Notes: generated from the letters alone by a model not told the origin. A stretch of 64,000 nt of DNA from JAPKZH01 sp963715635 (GCA_963715635.1 OY970261.1:3348001-3412000), one strand, 5' to 3'; counted from the first letter of the stretch, positions 31,305 to 39,032 are shown. Numbers and translations: made by a program.

Positions 31305-32510
31305 ATGTCGGGGGAGGGGCGATTGACATACAAGCAATTAGACCTTATATTTTGTTTGGATAATAATGAAGAGAACAGCATGAGTAAACCTATCAAGAAA
31401 ACCGTTGCTGAATATTTTGCCGGGATAGGACTAGTAAGAATGGGATTGGAGTCTCAAGGCTGGAATATTGTCTTTGCCAATGACATATCAGAAAAAAAAT
31501 ACAAAATGTATAAGGATTTTTTTCCTAAATCTTCAAATCACTACCTAATCGGGGATATATTTAAACTAAATTCTAAAGAGGTCCCCTCTACAATCCTGGC
31601 GACTTGTTCTTTCCCTTGTATAGATTTATCCTTGGCCGGGAATATGACCGGAATGAAAGGGGAGCATTCAAGCGCCTTTTGGGGTTTTATTAATATTATC
31701 GAGGCGCAAAAGGAAAAAGCCCCTCCGTTCCTAATGGTGGAAAATGTCCCGGGCTGGCTGTCTTCTAATAAAGGCGATGATTTTAGGTTAACCGTTCAAG
31801 CGCTGAATAAACTAGGATATGTCTGCGATGTTTTTATTCTCGATGCTTTGAGGTTCACCCCACAAAGCAGGTTAAGGGTTTTCCTTATTGGAATAAAGAC
31901 AAATAACAATGAAAACGGTCTTTCAAAATTACTAAAACGCTCGCCAGCGCTTTTATCGGGCAAATTAAAAAAGAGCGTCCTGGCGAATCTGGATTTGAAT
32001 TGGTCCTTCAACGATATCCCTGAGCCCCCGCCGTTGTTTAAAAAAGGTTTAAATGAATTGATCGAATCGGTTGCCGATAAAGATCCAAGATGGTGGTCGG
32101 ATATAGAAGTTGAGCGTCATTTCAATATGATGAACAAAGCGCACCAAAAAAGAGTAATGGAATTGGTCAGGCAAACCCAGATAGTGTTTCGTACTTTTTA
32201 CCGGAGAAGGCGGGACGGGGTGCAAAGAGTTGAGGTTAGGGATGATGAATTATCCGGTTGTCTCAGAACCGCGGCGGGAGGCAGCGGCAAACAATTTATA
32301 TTAAAGGCGGGCAATGGCAAACTGAAAATGCGCGCGATGACGCCCAGAGAATACGCCCGGTTGCAGGGCGTCCCCGATAAATATCCTATTAATGTTAATG
32401 GCGTGCAAGCCTTAACGGGATTTGGAGACGCCGTTTGTGTCCCAGCGATTAGTTGGATTGCGCAAAACCTCTTGAACCTACTAGAGCGCCCAAAAATTAA
32501 TGACCGATAA
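31305..32510 (+). CDS. DNA (cytosine-5) methyltransferase
   Basis: The 401-residue protein has the C5 methyltransferase motifs in order. Motif I is AEYFAGIGLVRMG. Motif IV with the catalytic Cys is CSFPCIDLSLAG. Motif VI is MVENVPGW and motif VIII is QSRLRVFLIG. The C-terminal motif X region contains LTGFGDAV. A target recognition region lies at about 210-320. It methylates cytosine in a specific DNA site, probably protecting host DNA. GGAG seven bases before the ATG at 31305 supports this start; an internal ATG at 31380 would also keep motif I. It overlaps the Vsr gene by 11 bases. Confidence 0.95.
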   Translation: MSGEGRLTYKQLDLIFCLDNNEENSMSKPIKKTVAEYFAGIGLVRMGLESQGWNIVFANDISEKKYKMYKDFFPKSSNHYLIGDIFKLNSKEVPSTILATCSFPCIDLSLAGNMTGMKGEHSSAFWGFINIIEAQKEKAPPFLMVENVPGWLSSNKGDDFRLTVQALNKLGYVCDVFILDALRFTPQSRLRVFLIGIKTNNNENGLSKLLKRSPALLSGKLKKSVLANLDLNWSFNDIPEPPPLFKKGLNELIESVADKDPRWWSDIEVERHFNMMNKAHQKRVMELVRQTQIVFRTFYRRRRDGVQRVEVRDDELSGCLRTAAGGSGKQFILKAGNGKLKMRAMTPREYARLQGVPDKYPINVNGVQALTGFGDAVCVPAISWIAQNLLNLLERPKINDR

Positions 32511-32970
32511 CCTATCACCTCAGGAACGTCATAAGACAATGAAGGCGGTTAAAGGGAAGGCTACAATTCCAGAAAAAAGGCTTTTTTCCTTTTTAATGAG
32601 AAAGGGGTTTCGTGGTTGGAGTAAAAACGATCCCCTAATTTTTGGAAAACCTGATGTCGCATTTAAGGAAAAGCGAATAGCGATATTTATTGATGGTTGC
32701 TTTTGGCACGGTTGTCTTGCTTGCAAGAAAAAGATGCCCAAAACAAACTCCGGATATTGGTTAAAAAAAATAGATCGAAACAAAAAACAATCTAAATTGG
32801 TAAATAAGACGTTACGCGTTGATGGTTGGAAACTCATAAGAATATGGGAACATGAACTTGTTAAATTTAGAAAATTAGATGAACTATTAAGCAAAGTTGC
32901 ATCGGCAATCAACGAGGGAGGCATGCTTGTCAAAAAAGGAAATAGTGGCTCTAAAAAAAGAATCAATTGA
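32500..32970 (+). CDS. vsr: Very short patch repair (Vsr) endonuclease
   Basis: The 156-residue protein has the Vsr signature: an N-terminal helix with 'RHKTMKAVKGKATIPEKRL', GKPDVAF, and IAIFIDGCFWHGC followed by a CxxC-like zinc motif (LACKKKMP), then NKTLRVDGWKLIRIWEHEL. Vsr nicks DNA 5' of T:G mismatches produced by deamination of 5-methylcytosine. It overlaps the methyltransferase gene and is overlapped by the next gene, so the three form one operon. Confidence 0.95.
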   Translation: MTDNLSPQERHKTMKAVKGKATIPEKRLFSFLMRKGFRGWSKNDPLIFGKPDVAFKEKRIAIFIDGCFWHGCLACKKKMPKTNSGYWLKKIDRNKKQSKLVNKTLRVDGWKLIRIWEHELVKFRKLDELLSKVASAINEGGMLVKKGNSGSKKRIN

Positions 32971-33874
32971 CGCTTTAAATGAATGGATCGATTTTTGCAC
33001 AAGGAGCGGAAAAATATCCCGGAACACCATAGCTGTAGGCCTGGTTGTCCTTCACCATTTAAAGGAAAAAACTATTGTTGACAAGAACGAAGTCGTTTCA
33101 CAAGGAGGAGAGATAAAGGGGGCTCGCTCTGGATTGGCAAATATTCTCAAGTTTTATGGAATCCCGAGTTCATATCTAAAGGAGATTACCACAAGACAAG
33201 CCCATCAAGACGGTCAACGATTGTTTGAGCGCTTTGAATGGGGAAATAAAATTTCCTCTTTGTCTGAAAAAAATAGGAAAGGACTTTTTAAAGACATGTC
33301 AAGCGTTCTTCATCATCACGCCACCAGTTGGTTGAAGCGGCAGAGCTTAAAACTCCAAATGGATCGGAGGCAGGCTCCAACTTCTTGGATAAAACTAATT
33401 ATCGAGAGCGCCAAGCAAATATCAGGTGGCTTGGTTGAGCAACACCTGATCGGAGCTAAGTTAGAAAGACGTTTTAAGAATATCAGGATTCCTAATTATC
33501 CGGCCCACGCAGGCGACGCCCAAACTTTAAGAGAAGGCGACTATGTTGTTTCAAAATTGGTATATCACGTAACTGCAGCTCCCTCTCGGAATGTCATCCA
33601 AAAATGCAAATCAAATATCAAGGCTGGCTTGTGTCCTATTTTGATTGTACCAGGCGAGCAAGAAAACAAAGCGTTGGCGGCGGCTCAATATGAAGGGATA
33701 GACAAGGAACTTGTCGTTCTTTCCATCGAGGGTTTTGTGTTGACAAATATTATTGAATTAGCAATGGAAGAAAATAAGGAATTTATCACGATTCTTAAAG
33801 AGATAATTCAGGTATACAACAGGCGCCTTTCTGAGGTAGAGACCGATCTCTCGTTACAAATACAAATCATTTAG
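32927..33874 (+). CDS. DUF4928-like protein, probable restriction endonuclease partner
   Basis: The product is 315 residues from a TTG at 32927, chosen because GGAGG lies five bases upstream; an ATG in this region belongs to the Vsr frame. The N-terminus is helical. The C-terminal half holds 'GDYVVSKLVYHVTAAPSRN' and 'GLCPILIVPGEQENKALAAA', which look like a nuclease-type core, though I cannot point to a complete PD-(D/E)XK motif. DUF4928 proteins accompany C5 methyltransferases and Vsr, so a restriction role is likely from context. Confidence 0.55.
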   Translation: MSKKEIVALKKESIDALNEWIDFCTRSGKISRNTIAVGLVVLHHLKEKTIVDKNEVVSQGGEIKGARSGLANILKFYGIPSSYLKEITTRQAHQDGQRLFERFEWGNKISSLSEKNRKGLFKDMSSVLHHHATSWLKRQSLKLQMDRRQAPTSWIKLIIESAKQISGGLVEQHLIGAKLERRFKNIRIPNYPAHAGDAQTLREGDYVVSKLVYHVTAAPSRNVIQKCKSNIKAGLCPILIVPGEQENKALAAAQYEGIDKELVVLSIEGFVLTNIIELAMEENKEFITILKEIIQVYNRRLSEVETDLSLQIQII

Positions 33875-34015
33875 ATTAAAAATGGATTTAACAAAAGATT
33901 GGAAAACGTTTGAAAATTAGGAAAAGAATCCGGAGTGCTATCAATGCGCTCGATCGGATGCGCTAAACCTCGCCGCTGATCTTAGGCCGTCAGGCAGAAG
34001 AAAAAAAGGAATAAC

Positions 34016-34561
34016 ATGGCAATCAAAGATTCTCATACGACATCCAAATCTACTCAATCGGGTCTTAATCTTTTTGAAAAAATGCAGGTGAGATTGGGAT
34101 TTGCTCAAATCCTTATTTTGACATTTACTCTTATCGCTGCCGTTTACATAGGTTTTCAACAAAACTCTATTAATCAAAAGCTATATGATCTTAATTTTAA
34201 TGTTTCATTGGAAGTTTATTATGATAACAAACAACTCAACATAATAAACAAAGGCAAGGAGAACGTTTGGATTTGGGGAACAAAATTAGCCGATAACCCG
34301 AAAAAAATAGAAAAGGACTCGAGATTAATAGCTCCAGGTGGTTTTTACTATATGCTAGCCAACCGGCTAGAGCAAGACCTAATAAAAAATATAGGAAAAA
34401 ATGAAGAAATTAGACTCCCACTTGAAGTATACATCGAGAGCGCAAATCAAAGACGATACGTCGTTAAGTTATTACTGTGGGCAATAATTAAAGACGGCGT
34501 GTTAACCGTTCACGCACAAACATTAGCAATCCAACCTTTTAATTGGGAAAATCAGAAATAG
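34016..34561 (+). CDS. Single-span membrane protein of unknown function
   Basis: The 181-residue protein has a Ser/Thr-rich N-terminus, one hydrophobic segment (about 30-50) and a beta-rich C-terminal domain ('LEVYYDNKQLNIINKGKENV'). No family is recognised. It has a low-GC base composition like the defence genes on both sides and converges with the CBASS operon. It could be a defence accessory or an unrelated cargo gene. Confidence 0.6.
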   Translation: MAIKDSHTTSKSTQSGLNLFEKMQVRLGFAQILILTFTLIAAVYIGFQQNSINQKLYDLNFNVSLEVYYDNKQLNIINKGKENVWIWGTKLADNPKKIEKDSRLIAPGGFYYMLANRLEQDLIKNIGKNEEIRLPLEVYIESANQRRYVVKLLLWAIIKDGVLTVHAQTLAIQPFNWENQK

Positions 34562-34616
34562 TGACACCGGGGAAACTTTTCAAAATTCGATTGGTGAGGA
34601 TTTAATTGAAATGTAT

Positions 34617-35264
34617 TCAATCTGTTGGTTGGAATAAAACAGTGTATTGCGGATCTAGAGTTGCATAACGCCAGAGAACAAGGTTGACAACAGAAATTTT
34701 GTCGCCCGTAACCTCGGCAATCACTTGGCAAAGGTCTTTTGGACACTTAAAATTTGCAGCTTTCGTTAATCTTAATAAATGTCGATCAGGCTTGACTACG
34801 TCGAGACCTACATTTTTGGCCAAGTGATACTTGGTGACAGGTCCAATAAAATCCAACGTTTGCAGGAAATCTATACCCCCCAATCGTATCTTTTCACGGA
34901 ACATATCGAATCCGGTATAGGCAACTTTTTCACAGGTGGAACCAATCGCGGAAATCTTGCGGGGATGATTAAATACCTTAACCGCCTCCGCTTCGCAAGA
35001 AGTGAGGTTTCGAACGATTGCCTCTGCAGATACCCAATGCAGGAACGCAGAAGAGATTTTGGAGAAATGCCGCCCAACGATACTCTCTCGCATCCCCGTA
35101 TTTAGTATAACCCATGCAACCTCTTCAAGGAATTCGCTTTCCGACAACATAGACAAGCAGCGGGATTCCTGCCAATCAATCTCAGCCGCAAAGCCCTTAT
35201 TTATGACAATTTCCCGGGCTGTAAGATATGATTCAACGAGCTTCCTTTTGTCGTTCGGTATCAT
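34617..35264 (-). CDS. cap11: HhH-GPD (OGG-like) DNA glycosylase-like protein, Cap11 of type IV CBASS
   Basis: The 215-residue protein is alpha-helical. Its helix-hairpin-helix-GPD motif reads LDFIGPVTKYHLAKNVGLDV, then VKPDRHLLRL. The Asp of the GPD motif is present. At the position where bifunctional glycosylases have the catalytic Lys (GxGxKT/GPKT) there is Val, with a Lys two residues later, so lyase activity is doubtful. OGG-like proteins occur as ancillary Cap11 in type IV CBASS; their role is not established. GAGGA upstream of the ATG supports the start. Confidence 0.8.
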   Translation of the reverse strand: MIPNDKRKLVESYLTAREIVINKGFAAEIDWQESRCLSMLSESEFLEEVAWVILNTGMRESIVGRHFSKISSAFLHWVSAEAIVRNLTSCEAEAVKVFNHPRKISAIGSTCEKVAYTGFDMFREKIRLGGIDFLQTLDFIGPVTKYHLAKNVGLDVVKPDRHLLRLTKAANFKCPKDLCQVIAEVTGDKISVVNLVLWRYATLDPQYTVLFQPTD

Positions 35265-35299
35265 TCATGTCCTCGTTAGCAAAGCTTAGTTAATATCTT

Positions 35300-35896
35300 C
35301 TATTCATCAAGATGGACTCCTCGTAAAGCTCTGATCATGTCGCGATATCGAAGAAGACAGCCCAGGAATATTCTCGGACAGCCGGGGTAGGAGCTCTTCA
35401 ACTCGCTGATAGCTACTTTCCGCATATAACGGCCTTTAAGCCTATTAAAACGCCGTTCAGGTATCTTGATTGAATTCCGGTCGGCTTCCCAATAGGCAAA
35501 ATCTAGCTCAGCTCCTATTTCCTCTGGCCAAGTTCCATCATCTTTGCGGTGTCTACGATATTTTGCAAGCACATTTGACCACTTTTCTACTGCTTGGCGG
35601 TGTAGGGCCGCTTTGCCTTTGAAATCAATGACCAAGAGCGTTAGTGATAGTATAAATGCGATGACAGATGCAACACCTAAAATTATTCGGCTTACACTTG
35701 GGACAAGACCTAATAATTTGTACAAGTCGTCACTTGCGAACGTTGTTGCACAAAAAATAACTGCGCATGCCAAAAGCATAATTTCAGAAACCTTGGCTTT
35801 CCAGGCAAATTCATCCCTAAGCATTGCATGTATCGAGAGGGTTTGTCGAAGGACACGATATTGACGCTCGATTTCATTCAATGGAATGTTATTCAC
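35300..35896 (-). CDS. Two-TM SLATT-like membrane effector of CBASS
   Basis: The product is 198 residues from a GTG at 35896, selected because GGAG lies seven bases upstream and the CD-NTase stop ends two bases before it. It has a helical N-terminus, two hydrophobic segments (about 37-54 and 70-92) and a cytoplasmic helix with VIDFKGKAALHRQAVEKW. That pattern (2TM followed by a K-x-x-H-x-x-A-x-x-x-Y/W helix) is the SLATT family of predicted pore-forming effectors. It would depolarise or permeabilise the inner membrane after binding the second messenger or oligomerising. Confidence 0.75.
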   Translation of the reverse strand: MNNIPLNEIERQYRVLRQTLSIHAMLRDEFAWKAKVSEIMLLACAVIFCATTFASDDLYKLLGLVPSVSRIILGVASVIAFILSLTLLVIDFKGKAALHRQAVEKWSNVLAKYRRHRKDDGTWPEEIGAELDFAYWEADRNSIKIPERRFNRLKGRYMRKVAISELKSSYPGCPRIFLGCLLRYRDMIRALRGVHLDE

Positions 35897-35898
35897 GA

Positions 35899-36816
35899 TC
35901 AATCTCCAAAAACCGTCCGCCACTGTGCCACGGTCGTCGCCGCTTCCAATCGTCTTTTAATTCCCTCTAATGCTTGCGAGATGTTTCGCCGCTCGATGCT
36001 TCCTGCTTGGCCAAGGTATGAATCGAGGGTTCTTGACTGCCCCGTTGAATCCACCATCGGTCTTTGCACACGTTCGCCAGCATAACCTAATAGATGAATA
36101 AGCAATCCCTTGGGAGTATTAGGCCCTCTATACCCAGACGCCGCTTCAAGTGATATTGCTTCAATATGGTAGCCTGTGAGTTGTTTCTGCTTCGGAAAAT
36201 CGTAAATTATCGACTTTATAAGCTTAATTGCTGGTACAAGGCCTTGGTTTAGACGAGTATTCGCCCTTGTAAGTTCATGCTGAAAATTTTTGGGCTTGGT
36301 ATCGTTCCAACCTTTACCATCAGCGGCTGCAATCGAGATTGTTTGCCCTGAGCGAAGAGCAGGAAGAAGCTGGATCTCGGATTTATCCTTATATTTCACC
36401 GTTACAGCAAGCCGCCCCTTTTCGACCATTGCCACTTCGCTCCTAGGAAGACTTTGGTCCAGCGTATCATAAAATTCGTCGAGCAAAGCTTGTGCGGATT
36501 TTCCGGCGAGGTCTTCGCGGCTTAATATCACCAAAGCGTCAACATCGCTAATTCCATCAATATCGGTATGTTTTGCTACCGAGCCTCCAAGCAAGATATA
36601 ATCTACTTCAACTGTTTCGCCAAGTATTTTTTCAATTTCGCCCAACCGCTTCTTCGCAGCTTCTATATCGCGATTGTTAAATCCTATTAAAAGCCTCTGA
36701 AGTAGTTCATTCACATCCCCATCAAGGTGCTGTCTTTCTTGCTCTTGAGCCTGTTCTATCTTCCGCTGAAGTTTTGGAGTACTCGGACCGCTATAGCGCC
36801 CACCACCGCCACCCAT
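35899..36816 (-). CDS. CD-NTase (cGAS/DncV-like nucleotidyltransferase) with N-terminal oligoglycine
   Basis: The product is 305 residues from the ATG at 36816. GGGAGG lies six bases upstream and the ATG overlaps the TGT-like stop as TGATG; a GTG one codon earlier is less likely. The polymerase-beta-type site is clear: GGS at 77-79, Asp91 and Asp93 in SDVDALV, and a third acidic residue at Glu147 in SEIQLLPAL. A helical C-terminal domain follows. It should make a cyclic oligonucleotide on phage infection. The protein begins M-GGGGG-RYSG, so Met removal would expose five glycines. This matches the N-terminal glycine acceptor described for 7-deazaguanine conjugation in type IV CBASS. Confidence 0.92.
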   Translation of the reverse strand: MGGGGGRYSGPSTPKLQRKIEQAQEQERQHLDGDVNELLQRLLIGFNNRDIEAAKKRLGEIEKILGETVEVDYILLGGSVAKHTDIDGISDVDALVILSREDLAGKSAQALLDEFYDTLDQSLPRSEVAMVEKGRLAVTVKYKDKSEIQLLPALRSGQTISIAAADGKGWNDTKPKNFQHELTRANTRLNQGLVPAIKLIKSIIYDFPKQKQLTGYHIEAISLEAASGYRGPNTPKGLLIHLLGYAGERVQRPMVDSTGQSRTLDSYLGQAGSIERRNISQALEGIKRRLEAATTVAQWRTVFGD

Positions 36817-37901
36817 CACACACCTCCCTTTAATTCATCAAGTTGACTGGTCATGACCTCGTAAGCCCTTTTTAGAGGATCTCTCACCTGCAAGCTAAAC
36901 ATATCGAACTTTTTTCCGTCAAAATCAACCCACTGTTGAAGAGCAATCGTCAGGTTGTTCAAAGCGGTAAGATTGTCTAAGCTTGCATAGGCATGATTCA
37001 GTGGTCGTGAAGCAGTCACACCAATTTGACTTACCACCGCATAACACTCTCGGTTCATAGCTACGCCATCTTTGTATGCGTACCTCAACCAGGATACTCC
37101 ATCGAAAATCTCAGCTCCAGCAAAGAAATAAAGCGGTGTCATAATAGGATCTAAACCGCCCCAAATGTGAATTGGTGCACTGATCTTAGCATCGTCAAGA
37201 CGTTGTCGAAGCTTAGCAATTCGCTTAATGCGTTCAAAGATATCCCTTCCAAGCTCTTTCTCGGTAATCCCGATAATATCAAAACCACGAAGGTTAGCGA
37301 AATCTACATCCGTCATCTTTAATGGGTCAACCAGTTTACTATTCGGTGTCCATGGCTTTATTATAAAGTTACTCATACATCCAGGAAATTTCTTAAACAA
37401 GGCGCGCGCGAATCTAATCTGGAAACTAAGAGCTTGCCCTCTTGCGCTTTGATCAAAATTGGCTATCACTAGAGGTAAAGGTTTAGAGAGGCCAACAAGT
37501 TTCCGAAGCACGGTTTCATACTCTTCGGCACCGTAGCCATCTTTGGGTTTATATTTAAAAGTATTGGGCTCCGATGAGTCGAAATCAGATACCAGTTCGT
37601 ACCCCCCGCTATCCACAAAAATAAGACGAGAATTTCTCAAGTCTCTCTCAGCCTTATTCGAACCCAACTTAGGCGCGTCAAAGTGTCTAAAGTGTAGGTC
37701 GTAAGCACTTATCATAACTGAGGATGAGGGATGCTTTCCAAAATCCGCAAGCTCGTATGCAATCTCGGAAAAGTCTCGCTTTGCACGACCTCGCCCAGTT
37801 GATCCAAAGTGGAAACCTTTACTGGAAAATGCTGGTATAAGTAGCGGAAGCTCCATAGCTCCAGCAAGTGAATGTGTAAGTGTAGATCTACGTGAGAGCA
37901 T
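36816..37901 (-). CDS. cap10: tRNA-guanine transglycosylase-like protein, Cap10 of type IV CBASS
   Basis: The 361-residue protein has a TGT-type barrel. FVDSGGYE (Asp97) corresponds to the SDSGGF site of TGT. HIWGGLDPIMTPLYFFAGAE then EIFDGVSWLRYA (Asp267) corresponds to the G-V-G and DCVxPTR/nucleophile strands. The zinc cluster of true TGTs (CxCxxC with a His) is absent from the C-terminus. This suggests it no longer works on tRNA, in line with reports that Cap10 is a remodelled TGT that binds the CD-NTase. GGGAG upstream of the ATG supports the start, with a 14-base overlap with the QueC gene. Confidence 0.85.
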   Translation of the reverse strand: MLSRRSTLTHSLAGAMELPLLIPAFSSKGFHFGSTGRGRAKRDFSEIAYELADFGKHPSSSVMISAYDLHFRHFDAPKLGSNKAERDLRNSRLIFVDSGGYELVSDFDSSEPNTFKYKPKDGYGAEEYETVLRKLVGLSKPLPLVIANFDQSARGQALSFQIRFARALFKKFPGCMSNFIIKPWTPNSKLVDPLKMTDVDFANLRGFDIIGITEKELGRDIFERIKRIAKLRQRLDDAKISAPIHIWGGLDPIMTPLYFFAGAEIFDGVSWLRYAYKDGVAMNRECYAVVSQIGVTASRPLNHAYASLDNLTALNNLTIALQQWVDFDGKKFDMFSLQVRDPLKRAYEVMTSQLDELKGGV

Positions 37902-38445
37902 TCAACATCTCCCGGTCCTTGCATGATAAACACTCACCACAGGGGGATGTCCCCCCGCGCTCACAACTATAAGTCAGCTCAAAGGGAACACCTTTCTGCA
38001 AGCTATATGCATAGATCTCCGACTTACTCCAGCTTAAGAAAGGAGCTGCCAGTTGAATCCTACCATGCTCATAGACATCAACAACTGCTTGCATACGAGC
38101 CCAGAAAGTCTTAGAACAGTCTGGGTAATTCGTACCCGCGTGAATTCCCATAGCAATAACCGACACGAAATCGGGCTTCTCCATCAAGGCAGCGGAAATT
38201 AAGAAGCAGTTGCGGCCGGGAATCAGTCCGGCCGTCTTTAGTTGCCAGCCTCGCCAAACAAGACATTTGAGTGGAATGGAATAATGCTTTGCGATGGCTA
38301 TGGCAGATTTCACCTCGTAGATAGCGGCAGGTTGCCCATAGTCGATGAAGAGTCCACAGGAGGGACGCCCAAAGTCTAAATAGAATTTTGTGCATGCAGC
38401 TGAGTCCACCCCACCGCTTAAGAGGATCATGACCTCCGGCTCCAT
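37888..38445 (-). CDS. cap9: QueC-like 7-cyano-7-deazaguanine synthase homologue, Cap9 of type IV CBASS
   Basis: The 185-residue protein has a PP-loop SGGVDS at 10-15, FIDYGQ at 33-38, IPGRNCFLI at 75-83, GTNYPDC at 104-110, and a zinc cluster of Cys161, Cys169, Cys172 and Cys175 (CERGGTSPCGECLSC). These are the QueC hallmarks. No QueD, QueE or QueF gene is nearby, so this is not a queuosine pathway gene. In type IV CBASS, Cap9 is reported to use the QueC activation chemistry to attach a 7-deazaguanine base to the N-terminus of the CD-NTase. It is the first gene of the operon; GGAG is upstream of its ATG. Confidence 0.88.
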   Translation of the reverse strand: MEPEVMILLSGGVDSAACTKFYLDFGRPSCGLFIDYGQPAAIYEVKSAIAIAKHYSIPLKCLVWRGWQLKTAGLIPGRNCFLISAALMEKPDFVSVIAMGIHAGTNYPDCSKTFWARMQAVVDVYEHGRIQLAAPFLSWSKSEIYAYSLQKGVPFELTYSCERGGTSPCGECLSCKDREMLNALT

Positions 38446-38869
38446 TAATGTTCTCCAAGTCTATATCAGGGGTCTTCATGCCTCAGATCAGCATGTAGTT
38501 ACCCGGCACCCGGATATTCCGCTGTAAGAGATTTTAGAATAAGAAATTGCTTTTCACGCTGTGCCTTTTATCTCCCCGTCGAACACTCCATTCACTCTCC
38601 CCGCCGTGCCAAAATCATATCTCCTTGTGGCCTCCAATGTCAATTTCAAAAAAACGGAGATGCAAGTGAACGTTTAACCTTTGAGCACTGCCGAAAAGGC
38701 AAAAAGAAACAGACTCATGCCAATATCTAGTCTGATAGAGTTGACGTGATCAGAAATATTCCACGTTCTCATCGGCCGCCATCCAGGCGACCTGCTCGAA
38801 ATCATTTCGCCCCAGCCTTTGAACTTGAAGAAGAGGCGCAGCATTGTGGATATAGTGTCTCCGTATTTC
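38446..38869. other. Upstream region of the CBASS operon
   Basis: No gene is recognised. It must hold the CBASS promoter. I could not pick a convincing -35/-10 pair on the minus strand. Confidence 0.4.
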
Positions 38870-38990
38870 TTATAACCGTAATTCGGTTAGGAATTCATGA
38901 GCTGCAACCGCGTTTTCGAGCCGCGCTCCCAAATCTCCTTCCACGGCACCGATGTCGTAAAAGAAATACTTCGGGTCCTTTATTTTGACA
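38870..38990 (-). pseudogene. Possible fragment of a DUF4143-type ATPase
   Basis: The minus strand reads DPKYFFYDIGAVEGDLGARL then ENAVAAHEFLTEL, followed by a stop at 38870. This resembles the 'PKxYFYDTG...GxxLEN' segment of DUF4143 domains of AAA-type ATPases. No other part of such a gene is present. The assignment is from a short match only. Confidence 0.35.
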
Positions 38991-39003
38991 AATATGGTCA
39001 AAA
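38983..39003 (+). promoter_or_regulatory. Inverted-repeat operator candidate of the Phd/PIN module
   Basis: TTTTGAC and GTCAAAA are perfect inverted half-sites separated by seven bases, 30 bases upstream of the antitoxin start. TTGACA within the left half could serve as a -35 box. This is the usual place for an autoregulatory Phd operator. Confidence 0.5.
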
Positions 39004-39032
39004 TGACTATATTTAATGGGGAGGGAGTTTTC

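Larger units (their letters stand above)
34617..38445 (-). other. Type IV CBASS anti-phage operon (five genes)
   Basis: Five minus-strand genes in transcription order: QueC-like (Cap9), TGT-like (Cap10), CD-NTase, two-TM SLATT-like effector, HhH-GPD/OGG-like (Cap11). The first four overlap or abut (14-base overlap, 1-base TGATG overlap, 2-base gap) and the last is 35 bases away. This is the published definition of type IV CBASS: a CD-NTase and an effector with QueC, TGT and OGG-like ancillary proteins. On infection the CD-NTase is expected to make a nucleotide second messenger that activates the membrane effector and kills or arrests the cell. Confidence 0.9.

Noticed and set aside
35899..36816. 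The nucleotidyltransferase as an antitoxin/toxin of the MNT or AbiE type
   Set aside because: The size of about 305 residues, the GGS and D-x-D spacing, and the linked 2TM, QueC, TGT and OGG-like genes fit a CD-NTase much better.
36816..38445. QueC and TGT homologues as queuosine biosynthesis genes or a Dpd-type DNA modification system
   Set aside because: No QueD, QueE, QueF or other Dpd genes are present, the TGT lacks the zinc cluster, and both genes overlap in one operon with a CD-NTase.
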